In this document: piece by piece, positions 17,894-27,390 of the stretch
How positions within the stretch are numbered: the first letter of the stretch is position 1
Layout: every line of letters begins with the position of its first letter
NCBI GenBank assembly: GCA_025054955.1
Contig: JANWZE010000062.1
Span: 1 to 64,000, forward strand
Reading direction: 5' to 3'
Length of the DNA: 64,000 nucleotides
Source: Blastocatellia bacterium
Lineage (GTDB): Bacteria > Acidobacteriota > Blastocatellia > HR10 > J050
Translations under genes and position numbers: made by a program
The notes under the pieces: model-generated
The model's input: only the letters and a program-made list of their open reading frames with translations
What the model was told of the DNA's origin: nothing
The model's database searches: none

Positions 17894-19360
17894 TTATAAA
17901 TCAAACTTCGGTTTCAGCCAACTAACAATCATTGGCTGGATTTCCTCATTGAGGTCAAAGATTTGATAGCCGACCGCCCCGCCCGGATACTCGACGAGAT
18001 GGCCGCCGCGGTCCCGATTGAGACGATAATAGTCACGGAATGCATCAGCGATAGGGGGCAATCCTTGACTAGACACAAACAGGATTGGGAACTGTGCCCT
18101 GGCAACATCTTCGCGATCCGGCAATCCGCCGAGTGCCACAAATGATTTCACTCGATCATCCATGACGGCTGCATCCAATCCATACTTAGCGCCGATAGAT
18201 GTGCCGATGATGGCAAGTTGACGACCATTGACACCTTTCTGCGATCCGAGAAAGTCCATGGCCGCCCGAACATCTAGGTAGGTTTTCGCTCGCTCTTCGA
18301 GCGACAAATAGAAATAGGTTCCTTTACCGATACTTTTGCCTCTACCACGAAAATCCAGATTGAGCACAGCAAAACCCGCGTCAGCCAGCAGTCGCTCAAG
18401 GTGATCAAACACGTGCCGATCAGTGAGGTATGAATGTATCAGGATCGCACCCGGCGCACCGCTAGCGCGACTCTGCGCCGGCTGGCGAAACGTTGCATAG
18501 ATTGTCCAACCATCCTGTGTTTGAAATGACACTTCTCGCGCGAGCCGTTGCAGCTTAGGAACAAACCACTCAGCAACATGCCATTCGAGCTGTTTCTCGC
18601 CGGCTCGCGTCGCCGCCCACATGATAAACATTGAATTACCGATGCCGAGATTCTGGTAAATCCACACATCACTCCCTGGATTACGTGAGAGTTTGTAGAC
18701 ATCGGTCATGTCAATGAACCCGGCCCTGTCTTCTTTAGTCACTAGACATAGCACCGGTAGATCATCGCGGGATGGGATGAGCTCTTTCGTTTTTTCACTC
18801 AGCCGCCCGGACAGCAGCACAATGGCTCGCACGCGTGAATCTTTTATCGCCGCGCGAACGGCCGCATCAGCACTGGCACCTTCTGCGACAATGCCGATGT
18901 GATCGGCAATTACCTGCGGCTGACGACTGAGAAAGTCAATGGCGCCACTTACATCTAAAGCAACACGTTCACGTTGCTCGTTGGTGAACGTATGGTACTC
19001 CTGTGGTTCAGCGCTCTTGCCCCGCCCGCGAATGTCAATGCGCAATGTGATTGTTTTGCCGAGCGCCGTCCGCAGGTTTTCTTGAGCATATCGCTCTACC
19101 CCGATTTGATGCCGTCCCAGATAAATATCACGATCATGAGCCGGAGAGTGAACCAACACCACAGCCGGGACCTTGTCACTCCCAGCGACCATCACCGGCA
19201 CGCTCAATGTCCCGTGAATGACCCAGCCATCTTCTGCTTTGAATGAAATCTCTGTTTCGTGGAATCTCGTTTCCAAGCCAGTTCCCTGTGTTGTTGAGGC
19301 TAACACGAACGTATTCACCAACAAGATTACAGCCCATACACCACCTACAATGCTCTGCAT
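17894..19360 (-). CDS. Secreted tandem alpha/beta-hydrolase; only copy with a Ser nucleophile
   Basis: 488 residues, signal peptide about 1-25. Domain 1 (about 36-270): HDRDIYLGRHQIG, DIRGRGKS, elbow A-E-G-A-S with Gly161 in the Ser position, LLSGRLSEK, acid candidate in TKEDRAGF, and Asn at the His position (GIGNSMF). Domain 2 (about 276-488): DFRGRGKS and a canonical G-T-S-I-G elbow (S388), but no His in GGAVGYQIF and no obvious acid after the next strand. It is therefore the family member closest to an active enzyme. GAGGACG precedes ATG 19358-19360. It lies between the triheme cytochrome and a Tat small subunit. Confidence 0.87.
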   Translation of the reverse strand: MQSIVGGVWAVILLVNTFVLASTTQGTGLETRFHETEISFKAEDGWVIHGTLSVPVMVAGSDKVPAVVLVHSPAHDRDIYLGRHQIGVERYAQENLRTALGKTITLRIDIRGRGKSAEPQEYHTFTNEQRERVALDVSGAIDFLSRQPQVIADHIGIVAEGASADAAVRAAIKDSRVRAIVLLSGRLSEKTKELIPSRDDLPVLCLVTKEDRAGFIDMTDVYKLSRNPGSDVWIYQNLGIGNSMFIMWAATRAGEKQLEWHVAEWFVPKLQRLAREVSFQTQDGWTIYATFRQPAQSRASGAPGAILIHSYLTDRHVFDHLERLLADAGFAVLNLDFRGRGKSIGKGTYFYLSLEERAKTYLDVRAAMDFLGSQKGVNGRQLAIIGTSIGAKYGLDAAVMDDRVKSFVALGGLPDREDVARAQFPILFVSSQGLPPIADAFRDYYRLNRDRGGHLVEYPGGAVGYQIFDLNEEIQPMIVSWLKPKFDL

Positions 19361-19406
19361 GACGTCCTCATCCCAATAATGATTCACTGTCTTTCTATCA
19401 TGGCGT

Positions 19407-20270
19407 TTACCGTTTTGATTCAACGGAAGCAAAGTGCTGAGCCAGATAGCTGACCATCACTTCACATTCAGCAACGGTCAATTGTGCCCCGCGAGCGACC
19501 ATATCGTGAACTGTATGCCTCCAACCTTCAACTGTTTTTCTCTGATCTGTGACGTAGCCTAGATTGTGACATTGAACGCATGCCGTTACAACAAGCTGCT
19601 TACCTTCGCCATCAGGTAATGACTGTGAGACTCGTGCTACGGCGTTTTGCTGCATACCAACTTGATTGGTCGGAACTGCCACATTGGATGAGTGAGGGCC
19701 GAAGTTTTCGGCAAGGTAGGCGACGAGTCGGGGCACTTCTTCCGGCCTCAACTTGGCGCCAAGCCGTATCATATCTTTGACGCTACTGTGCCAGCCTGAT
19801 TCATCTTTGCGATTGTGTGTTATCCGGTCCATTGGATGACACTGTATGCAGGCTCTGAGAATGATGGCCTTCGCCTCACCTTCCGGTAATTCCTGCCGAG
19901 CGGGTGCGCCGTGATAAACGTTCACCGCCGTTCCAGAGCCTGTGGATTCAGTCACCAACCTTGCGTTACGACCAAAATAGCGTGACAAGTAATCAACAAT
20001 CAGGGGAATTTCCTCTGCCTGCACTTGCGCTCCGCGAGCGACCATGTCATGCACCGTATGTTTCCACTCAGTAGGCGTTTTGCGTTGAAGCGCAATTAAA
20101 TTCAAAGTATGACACTGTACACATGTACCCAGAATGAGCCCCTTACCTTCGCCGTCGGGGAGCTCAACTCCTTGAGGACTTTCTACCATTTGGGCATGCA
20201 GGACGCTGGCAACGCACACCAGGCACAAGAATAGGGCCACAACTTGCCTTCTTCTTTGAAAAGGTTGCAT
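19407..20270 (-). CDS. Secreted triheme cytochrome c built of three repeated domains
   Basis: 287 residues: signal peptide about 1-26, then three homologous modules, each LP(D/E)GE-x(7,9)-C-x2-CH followed by a ...W..(T/S)V.DM helix. Haem sites are CVQCH 50-54, CIQCH 141-145 and CVQCH 231-235; the Met in the (H/K)DM motif is the likely sixth ligand. The same module occurs once in the HhH fusion at 35995. It probably takes electrons from the GMC complexes, replacing the classical triheme subunit of gluconate dehydrogenase. It is encoded 11 bp after the ThDP enzyme. The start is ATG 20268-20270; upstream in-frame codons would run into the ThDP gene. Confidence 0.88.
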   Translation of the reverse strand: MQPFQRRRQVVALFLCLVCVASVLHAQMVESPQGVELPDGEGKGLILGTCVQCHTLNLIALQRKTPTEWKHTVHDMVARGAQVQAEEIPLIVDYLSRYFGRNARLVTESTGSGTAVNVYHGAPARQELPEGEAKAIILRACIQCHPMDRITHNRKDESGWHSSVKDMIRLGAKLRPEEVPRLVAYLAENFGPHSSNVAVPTNQVGMQQNAVARVSQSLPDGEGKQLVVTACVQCHNLGYVTDQRKTVEGWRHTVHDMVARGAQLTVAECEVMVSYLAQHFASVESKR

Positions 20271-20281
20271 TCGTCTTTCCC

Positions 20282-22177
20282 TCAAACCCGTCGCGAACGC
20301 CGCTCGGCAACAGAGTAGCGTGGAAACCAAGTTGATTCCGAACCGATCCCCGTGCGCTCGATGATTACGTCCAACAGATACGGCCGGCCGTCGCGTGTCG
20401 CGCGAATAGCTCGATTCAACGCCGCTTGAATACTATCAGGATCGCTGACTACCTCACCAGCGATTCCGAATCCGGCTGCCAGCTTGGCGAAATCCACATC
20501 AGGCTGACCAAGATAGCAGGCCATATCTTTGCCAGTTTGCCCCTGTTTGCTCATCTTACCCAAAATGCGTTGACGCGGTTCATTGTAACTGCGATTGTTG
20601 AAGACAACCGTGATGACCGGCACCTCATATCGAGCCATCGTCCACAGCGCTTCAACCTGGCCAAACAAGAATGCTCCGTCGCCAACAAACGAGACAACTT
20701 GACGATTCGGTTGGGCAAACTTGGCACCGATCGAAAGTCCTACCCCCCAACCAAGCGCCTGCTGAATGGTGCGCCCGATGCGCAGACGTCCATTCCGACT
20801 GGTTCTGATATAACTGTATGCCTTTGTCTTCTCCGTACTCAACTCATCAACGATAATGGCATCAGGATCAAGGGCACGATCCAGCTCAATAGCCAGCCGA
20901 GGCCAGGATATCGGCTTGTTGGTCCAATTTGCTCTTGCCACGGCATCGAGTGATTCGCGCATGGATTGATTAAATGCGCGGATTTCCTCCACACGTGGCT
21001 TGGCAATCGAGGCGAGACGTTCAGTAGTAGCCATGCTCCGAATAGCGGCAATCAAATCCAAGATGAACGACCTGGGGTCGGCCAAAACCGGCAGCGTTGC
21101 TGGCTGGGCTTTGTTAATTTCACCCGGTTCGGTCGTAACATGAATCGTTTTGGCCATGCCCACTCGTGGCATGAACCCACCGAAAACAAGCACTAAGTCT
21201 ACGCTTGACGGAAATCGCACAGTCGGCGCAACATCAGCATTGATATAGAGGGGATGATCAGTCGGAAAACAATCTGTCCATGAATCAATCACCACGCGCA
21301 TAGCAGGGATACCAAGCAATTCCGCCAGCTCGATCGCAGCCGATTGCGCACCGCTCACCCATGCCTCATCGCCGACATACAGACACGGACTTTTGGCCTC
21401 TAACAACATCCTGGCCGCTGCTTCGACGGCTCCCGGTGGCGCTTTGATGACAGTCGGCACTTTGAATTTTTCCTGTGGAATGATCACCGCCGTCGTCTCA
21501 CCTGCCAGAATATCTTCAGGATAGTTGATAGATACGGGTCCGCCGGGCGCAGTCATGGCTACACGGATCGCACGTCGTGTAATGTCGGGGAGCACGTCAG
21601 TCGTCGGCACGTGCCAATGCCACTTCGATGTTGAATTGACTGCTCCGAGCAAACTCCTACCGCCATAGATCCCTTCGCGCTCCTCATACCTTGATGGCAC
21701 CATGTCGGTTGCCACCATCACCGGCAATCGTGCTGTCATGGCGTTATACATATTTGACGAAGCGTGCGGTGCGCCGGCCACTGAGCAGGCAACCACACCA
21801 AGCTTTCCCGACGCCATCGTATAACCCGAGGCAATCGCCACCGCCTGCCCCTCTTCGACTGACAGAATAGGGTGAATATCGGTGCGGTCAATGAATGCAT
21901 CATAGACAGTTCTCAAATGTGAAGAATTGCCAATGATGACAAATTCTGTGCCCGCCGCAGCCCATTGCTCGACCAGTACATCTGCCCCAGTTCCTTTCAC
22001 AGTCTTATAGCCAATTGTCCCGTCTGTCCTCAGCGGTGCTCCCGCGACAACGAATGGGTTCAACGACTCTAACACGCTTTCAGCCGCAACGGTGCTGAAT
22101 CCAGCCGCCACCATCTTTCTCAAAAAGCCGCGTCGCGATAGGTTGTGATTGAGAAATTCTGTGACCAGTTCGCGCAT
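20282..22177 (-). CDS. Tat-exported thiamine diphosphate-dependent enzyme (acetolactate synthase / benzoylformate decarboxylase-like)
   Basis: 631 residues with all three ThDP-enzyme domains. Catalytic Glu is E109 (SVEEGQA) in the PYR domain. The ThDP motif VGDGAFLFG starts near 498 and ends with FNNRSYN near 526-532. Ahead of the first domain is a twin-arginine leader, LSRRGFLRKMVAAGF (13-27). Enzymes of this superfamily are normally cytoplasmic, and Tat export would allow cofactor loading before transport. The substrate is probably a 2-oxo acid or acyloin, not known. ATG 22175-22177 follows GGAGAG. It heads a run with the triheme cytochrome, a tandem hydrolase and the Tat small subunit. Confidence 0.82.
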   Translation of the reverse strand: MRELVTEFLNHNLSRRGFLRKMVAAGFSTVAAESVLESLNPFVVAGAPLRTDGTIGYKTVKGTGADVLVEQWAAAGTEFVIIGNSSHLRTVYDAFIDRTDIHPILSVEEGQAVAIASGYTMASGKLGVVACSVAGAPHASSNMYNAMTARLPVMVATDMVPSRYEEREGIYGGRSLLGAVNSTSKWHWHVPTTDVLPDITRRAIRVAMTAPGGPVSINYPEDILAGETTAVIIPQEKFKVPTVIKAPPGAVEAAARMLLEAKSPCLYVGDEAWVSGAQSAAIELAELLGIPAMRVVIDSWTDCFPTDHPLYINADVAPTVRFPSSVDLVLVFGGFMPRVGMAKTIHVTTEPGEINKAQPATLPVLADPRSFILDLIAAIRSMATTERLASIAKPRVEEIRAFNQSMRESLDAVARANWTNKPISWPRLAIELDRALDPDAIIVDELSTEKTKAYSYIRTSRNGRLRIGRTIQQALGWGVGLSIGAKFAQPNRQVVSFVGDGAFLFGQVEALWTMARYEVPVITVVFNNRSYNEPRQRILGKMSKQGQTGKDMACYLGQPDVDFAKLAAGFGIAGEVVSDPDSIQAALNRAIRATRDGRPYLLDVIIERTGIGSESTWFPRYSVAERRSRRV

Positions 22178-22381
22178 AGGAACTCTCCATTATAAAAGAC
22201 AACTATACCAACACATACGTACCAAGTAGCGGGCGCACTTTCTGTCCTGCTTAATTCTCCCTGCGACCGTCCTCCTTGATCTCTTCAGTGGCATCAGTGC
22301 AGCCTCTGCATCTTTCTGGGTAACCCCACCACTCGTTCTTATCTGCTGATTATCGAAAACGGCTCGCTTTGAAACAAGCTG
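22178..22381. other. 204-bp intergenic gap upstream of the ThDP gene
   Basis: A minus-strand TATAAT lies at 22189-22194, but only about 12 nt from the start codon and without a good -35, so a promoter call is weak. No hairpin stands out. The gap is one of the few places in the cluster where a new transcript could begin. Confidence 0.3.
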
Positions 22382-23848
22382 TCATGGTTGATGGGTCACG
22401 GCTGATCGCCGGCCACGCATGGTCAATTGCCTCTCCAGCCAATTCGGCCGCATGATGGTTGGCTTGGGGGTTGGAATAGAATAATCAGAATGATAGGTCA
22501 TATCAACTAGCTCTCCATCTTTGATCACCATCGCGATGCGCTGCGTATGACGAATATCATCAAGCGGATTGGCATGAAGGATAACGAGGTCGGCTAACTT
22601 ACCGGGCGTGATGGTGCCCAGTGTTTTTCCTTGTCCCATGAACTGCGCATTCTCTTTGGTTGCCATTGAAATGACCTTAAGCGGCGAGAATCCTGCATCA
22701 ACGAGCATCGCCATCTCCCGATGAAGGCTCAGGCCCGGAATTGACAAAAATGTGTCCGACCCAGCCAGCACTTTGCCTCCGGCTCGATGGTGCTGCCGGA
22801 GAAGCTCTTGAACCTTGTTGCTGGCGGTCTCTAGCTGTGCCAGATCATCTGCATTCTTTGCCCGGAAGATGAACGACGATCTCCAGACTTGACGCACCTG
22901 TTCAGGTACGTAAGCCAGAGCAGGATTGCTTGCGTATTCAGCATCCTGGCGAGCAAAATCGTCACGACGGGGTGATGCAATGCGCCACCAATTCGACATG
23001 GTAGGAATCAGCGCGACGTTTCTGGCAGCCAGAAACTTCACCAACTCGACAGCCTTAGCTGAATCAATACGCGCATAGTTCTTTAACTCCCAGATGGCTT
23101 TTTCTAAATCATCCTTACCTGGATACTCTGGGATCGGTCCGGTAGCAGTAGCCTCCACGACTCCACTGGCATGCTCCAACCCATCAATCCCAGCGAGCGC
23201 CGCCTGGCGAGCGTCGAGATGGCCAATATGGCCAGTCACATGCATCCCCAGCTTGTGAGCCTCTTCTGTGATGGCCCGTAACAAATCGAAAGTAATCTTC
23301 TCTCTCACTTTCACGGCCGTTGCGCCGCGCTGATGTTGAAGTCGGACTGCCCGCCTGGCCATGTCGGGCGTCTGGACGGCTATATGTGAATCCCGAACCG
23401 GCGGCGGTGCATCAATCCCATATCCAACATACAGAATGCGAGGACCGCGCATGCGTCCCCGTTCAACATCCCGGCTCACACTGGAAATCCACTCGATAGG
23501 ATTGCCAACATCTTTGACTGTCGTCACGCCATGAACCAAAAACAACTCCCCCATCCAATCAAAGTAATGCACGTGCAGATCAATGAAGCCTGGTAATAAG
23601 AACTTGCCGGAAACATCGAACACGCGCGCCGTCCCAGGGATGTTGACCTCATGTTGCCGCCCAACTTGAGCGATCTTTCTTCCTTTGATGACGACGGTAT
23701 GCTGAAGCGGAGGGCCGCCGTGGCCATCAATGACCGTGCCACCAACCAACGCGATGATTGGTTCCGATAGCACTGGCGCTGGTGCCAGACCTGGGCAGAT
23801 AGTCAGAGCAGCGAGGGCCAATGACACAATATACGAACGAACCTGCAT
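22382..23848 (-). CDS. Secreted imidazolonepropionase-like amidohydrolase (RPxWLERQL-tail subfamily)
   Basis: 488 residues, signal peptide about 1-28. TIM-barrel amidohydrolase with H92-x-H94 (DLHVHY), Lys180 in ATAVKVREK (carbamylated metal bridge), H207 (VTGHIGH), H226 (LEHASG) and D365 (LAGSDT). The shared block GELFLVHGVTTVKDVGNPIEWIS and the C-terminal tail ending RPNWLERQL mark a subfamily of four in this window (also 28855, 45604, 50437). It probably cleaves a cyclic or linear amide, or a lactone, in the periplasm. AGGGAGGTGC precedes ATG 23846-23848. The stop lies 204 bp upstream of the ThDP gene. Confidence 0.87.
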   Translation of the reverse strand: MQVRSYIVSLALAALTICPGLAPAPVLSEPIIALVGGTVIDGHGGPPLQHTVVIKGRKIAQVGRQHEVNIPGTARVFDVSGKFLLPGFIDLHVHYFDWMGELFLVHGVTTVKDVGNPIEWISSVSRDVERGRMRGPRILYVGYGIDAPPPVRDSHIAVQTPDMARRAVRLQHQRGATAVKVREKITFDLLRAITEEAHKLGMHVTGHIGHLDARQAALAGIDGLEHASGVVEATATGPIPEYPGKDDLEKAIWELKNYARIDSAKAVELVKFLAARNVALIPTMSNWWRIASPRRDDFARQDAEYASNPALAYVPEQVRQVWRSSFIFRAKNADDLAQLETASNKVQELLRQHHRAGGKVLAGSDTFLSIPGLSLHREMAMLVDAGFSPLKVISMATKENAQFMGQGKTLGTITPGKLADLVILHANPLDDIRHTQRIAMVIKDGELVDMTYHSDYSIPTPKPTIMRPNWLERQLTMRGRRSAVTHQP

Positions 23849-23873
23849 CTGCACCTCCCTGCTGGCGGACCGA

Positions 23874-25634
23874 TCACCGCGTTTTCTTTGTGAAGTGTCG
23901 GGCGATAATTCGGTCAGAAGCAAAAATAGAAACAATACCGACAGTCAAAAACAATCCCAGCGTTGGCGAGCGCGGAATCGAGCCGGCGTCAACGATGAAT
24001 AATCCTTCCACGTCGTGCGATTCGAAATGTGAGTTAATAACAGAATTCTTTGGATCAGCTCCAGCTCGACATCCACCAACGAGCCATTTAAACGTCAGGC
24101 CGCCACTAGGAATAATTGGCTCGGCAATGATTTTCTTGGCTCCCATCTTCTGGAGAACCGTTTTAGCCAGCTCCTGCCCGGCAGCAAATTTTTTATAGAC
24201 CTCCGGATGAATCTCATGATAGATCCGCTCTTGCTTACCGGTTTCCTTGCTGTGCTTAATGACCTCCTCGCCGAAGATTTGCACACGGCTGTATCGGTCA
24301 ATTCTTCCGCGTGGCGCGGCACGCGGCAATTTCATATCTACGGCCAGGCGGGCGACGTGAAACAGCGGGTCGCGGGCCTTGAGCGAGGCGGCTGATGGTG
24401 TAGCCCACGGATTGCAAATCTGGCGCATGTACTCCTTGTGTTCCCAACCAAACGCTGGCGTCAATCGAATGACGTCACTAAACGCTTGACCATATGGCGG
24501 CGCAAACGGCGAAAGTGCCAGCCGTTCAGGAAATCCATTCCAAAAACTGTAAAACGGTGGCGCCGCATATCCGTTGAGCAGCACAATACGATCCTCACCG
24601 ATGCGCGTCTGAAAGTGCAGTAGCGGATCAACACCCCACCCCCCATCCATGCCGCCGACCCGTTCGGAGAAAAGGCCAATCACCCCGATCTGCCCACCTT
24701 CTCCATAATGTCCGTCAACGTTACGACCAACGTTGGGGTTTTCAACGATCAGGCCACGGCCACAATCCTCCTTTGAACCATATCCCGATGCAAACAGCAG
24801 TGGGGGCGTTTCCAAATCTCCGCAACTGACAATGACTTTCTTGGCCAGGATCGTGATCTCTTTGGCCTGATTCCAATCAACGAAATCATCTCCAGGGTAA
24901 ACCTCATCCGGCAAATCCAGTTTCCTGATGATCACGCCACGCGCCACGGCTTTGCCGCCGCTTCGCTCAATAATGATTTTCTGGGCACGTGCGTTGGGGA
25001 TAATGTCTACACCATTTCGTTCGGCAATGGGAGCATGCGTAATGAGCGTTGTCGCCTTGGAATCGTATTTGCAAATTTGACGCTCGGCACAATGTCCACA
25101 AAAGATGCAGTTTTTCACTGCCCGCGAATGTCCCGGCCTCACCTCATATCCCATGCTCTCAGCCGCCCGTTTGAACAACTCACTCGCCCGACGATTGGAC
25201 AACGTCTGCTCGGGAGGAAACTCAACATTGAAGACATGTCGCGCTTCCTCCACCGCCGATTTCATATTCTCTTTACTCCAATCCGTGCCGGTTTCTTCTT
25301 GCCACTCATCATAGTCTTCATCGAACGGAAACCAGGCGCCGCTGCCAAAGATAAGCGAGCTACCGCCCACGCCCCGCCCTCGTCCTTGGGCGGTGACAAA
25401 GTGGCTACCGAATTTAATATCTCGCGGCATGTTTGTGAATACCTGCCGGCGCAACGGAATACCATAACCCGGTTTGGGCGCGCCCCGTAGATAAGCGCCT
25501 GCCTCAACCATTGCGATCTTCAACCGCTGGCCGGTTTCAGGATTGACGCCCTTCTCGGAAATTTTTGCTGCCAAAATGCAACCGGCTGTTCCACCGCCAA
25601 CGATGACCAGGTCATAGGTTCTCACATCAGCCAT
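23874..25634 (-). CDS. GMC-family oxidoreductase with altered active site
   Basis: 586 residues. FAD-binding LVIVGGGTAGCILAA and MVEAG, GVGGSSLIFGSG near 88-99, cysteine set C176-x2-C179-x2-C182-x5-C188 as in the paralogue at 13812, and the C-terminal block GGCRAGADP and LFIVDAGSIPRS. Where the paralogue has the catalytic His (AHGVSTC), this protein has FKWLVGGC, with Trp in the aligned position; the second His/Asn position is also not evident (SPTLGLFLTV). It may still be a dehydrogenase using other residues. The gene starts 4 nt after the amidohydrolase at 25639. It probably works with a Tat small subunit, since it has no leader. Confidence 0.82.
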   Translation of the reverse strand: MADVRTYDLVIVGGGTAGCILAAKISEKGVNPETGQRLKIAMVEAGAYLRGAPKPGYGIPLRRQVFTNMPRDIKFGSHFVTAQGRGRGVGGSSLIFGSGAWFPFDEDYDEWQEETGTDWSKENMKSAVEEARHVFNVEFPPEQTLSNRRASELFKRAAESMGYEVRPGHSRAVKNCIFCGHCAERQICKYDSKATTLITHAPIAERNGVDIIPNARAQKIIIERSGGKAVARGVIIRKLDLPDEVYPGDDFVDWNQAKEITILAKKVIVSCGDLETPPLLFASGYGSKEDCGRGLIVENPNVGRNVDGHYGEGGQIGVIGLFSERVGGMDGGWGVDPLLHFQTRIGEDRIVLLNGYAAPPFYSFWNGFPERLALSPFAPPYGQAFSDVIRLTPAFGWEHKEYMRQICNPWATPSAASLKARDPLFHVARLAVDMKLPRAAPRGRIDRYSRVQIFGEEVIKHSKETGKQERIYHEIHPEVYKKFAAGQELAKTVLQKMGAKKIIAEPIIPSGGLTFKWLVGGCRAGADPKNSVINSHFESHDVEGLFIVDAGSIPRSPTLGLFLTVGIVSIFASDRIIARHFTKKTR

Positions 25635-25638
25635 AATT

Positions 25639-27105
25639 CTATTCCATAATCTTTTTGACAGCGCCCTCAATTACTGTTCCCTTGAAGAAGTCACGATTCA
25701 TTCCAGCCAAAAATGAGACAGGATTGGTGAAAACGAAGTCGCGAAAATCTTCCTCAGTAATGAGACGTTTTTCGACTAATTCATAAGCCTCTTCAACCAC
25801 CTCGGCCATATCCGGCACATCCCAATGGGAAATATCCGAACTGAAGATGGCGTTGAGCCGCGCACCAAATGGATTGATTTTGTCATTAAACGCCCAGGCA
25901 TTCATTGGATCATCGGCTTCGCAGCCGAAGTAGAAGTTAGTGACGAACAGATCACGAATATCCTCTGCCTCCTCAATCTGACAGAGTGACCATTCATCCA
26001 GGTTCTCTGGTTCAGGCCCCATCTCCATAACGCCCGCGCCCGCGCCCAGTTTCAGTGGGTCTCGACCAAGTCGGTCCAGCTTTTCAACCATGTGCCCGCC
26101 ATAACGCTGAAATAGATCAAAGTAGAGCTGCCGGTCCAGGTTGGCCGGATTTACAGCCTCTAGAGCCCGAATATTCCTCTTCTCCCAGTGTCCGACCAGG
26201 TCCGCATACAAACGGCAGGCCCAACCAACGCCGCCTTCCAAGAAACCGAACTTCATCGTTGGAAACCGTCTCGTCACGCCCCCTATGAACAATGACTTGC
26301 ATACCGCTTCACCGGCCGTGGCGAAATTGCCGATGTGATTGTACACGTATGTCGAAATGGAACTATGCCCGCCCCAACCGGTTGCTCCCGAATGGAACCC
26401 TACGGGGATACCGAGCTCGACACACTTGGACCACACTGGATCATAATCATACTCGCTATCGAGGCCGTATGTATCCACCCAAAAGACCCAGCGAGCGGCT
26501 TCGGGCGCCTCTCGCACAGCAGCAGGGATGGGGCGACGCACATAGCTTTGCATGAAGGCGATCTTCAGTCTCAAGACATTCACCACGTACTCAAGTTCTT
26601 CGATCGCTTCTTGTGGCGTGTATGTGGGAATAATTGCAGCAGCGGTGATACGATCCGAATAGTCTCGATACAGGTCAGCATAGTACGTGTTATAGGCGCG
26701 ACACACTGCGCGGCGCACCTCTTCATCTTTCGGCGTGGTCGCCGTCATCCCAACGGAAGGAAACAGGATGGCAAAGTCAATGCCAAACTCATCAAGCCGC
26801 TCATACAGCAGTTTGGGCAAAGTAGCAGTGGCGCGATCCAGTGTGTTTTTTGTCGGCGCCCCCCACCAAGGCGCGCGGGGAACTCGGCGCTCACGTCGCT
26901 CCTCCAGAGTGAACTGCCCACCACCGAACAATCGGCTGCCAGCAACTGCTGAGAGATACCTATCTACGACTTTTGCGCCACCGACCTGCTTGATGTAATC
27001 TAATACATCCGGTTCAAACTCGATCATGTGTCCATCACTATCAATTACCGGATGTCCCAACCGAGCACGAACGGCCGCCGATTTCGAGGTGTGAGAATGA
27101 CTCAT
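25639..27105 (-). CDS. Amidohydrolase_2 (ACMSD-like) metal-dependent hydrolase/decarboxylase
   Basis: 488 residues. Starts VIDSDGHMIEFEP, the D-x-D-x-H form of the first metal motif. Later come PVGFHSGATGWGG (His), FGFLEGGVGWACRLYADLVGHWE (the family helix with His) and FSSDISHWDVPD (catalytic Asp). The family includes ACMSD, gamma-resorcylate decarboxylase and related hydratases and hydrolases, so ring or carboxyl chemistry is plausible. It is long for the family, with an insertion around residues 200-250. No signal peptide. GGAGGG precedes ATG 27103-27105, which decides the start over codons further upstream. Confidence 0.82.
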   Translation of the reverse strand: MSHSHTSKSAAVRARLGHPVIDSDGHMIEFEPDVLDYIKQVGGAKVVDRYLSAVAGSRLFGGGQFTLEERRERRVPRAPWWGAPTKNTLDRATATLPKLLYERLDEFGIDFAILFPSVGMTATTPKDEEVRRAVCRAYNTYYADLYRDYSDRITAAAIIPTYTPQEAIEELEYVVNVLRLKIAFMQSYVRRPIPAAVREAPEAARWVFWVDTYGLDSEYDYDPVWSKCVELGIPVGFHSGATGWGGHSSISTYVYNHIGNFATAGEAVCKSLFIGGVTRRFPTMKFGFLEGGVGWACRLYADLVGHWEKRNIRALEAVNPANLDRQLYFDLFQRYGGHMVEKLDRLGRDPLKLGAGAGVMEMGPEPENLDEWSLCQIEEAEDIRDLFVTNFYFGCEADDPMNAWAFNDKINPFGARLNAIFSSDISHWDVPDMAEVVEEAYELVEKRLITEEDFRDFVFTNPVSFLAGMNRDFFKGTVIEGAVKKIME

Positions 27106-27390
27106 ATACCCTCCATGTGAGGTCATCAAACTCCTATATGCTCGAGACGTGCTCTGGAATCCAGAATCCACCACAAGGACGCCAAGGGGGCTAATACCAA
27201 ATGCCGAGTGAAGATCAGACATTCCCGCTCAGTCAGTTTAGCTCCCGCCATGCTGTTTGACTCCATGAATTATGAACGAGGTCTTTAAGAAAAACAGGCC
27301 GGGCGTGGCTGGCCACAATCATCAGCGCAGACGATATTGACTCTCATTCCAGTGTCCACTTATGTGCGTCTCTCTTCGCTCTTGCCGCCT
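27106..27390. other. 285-bp intergenic gap
   Basis: No gene, strong hairpin or convincing promoter seen. The frame of the downstream gene stays open to 27222, but that stretch lacks family similarity. It separates the 27391-62684 block from the 22-27 kb block and is the likeliest internal promoter site by position only. Confidence 0.35.

Noticed and set aside
26335-26952. Plus-strand open frame of 205 codons opposite the amidohydrolase_2 gene
   Set aside because: No domain signature; it is a shadow of the strong minus-strand gene.
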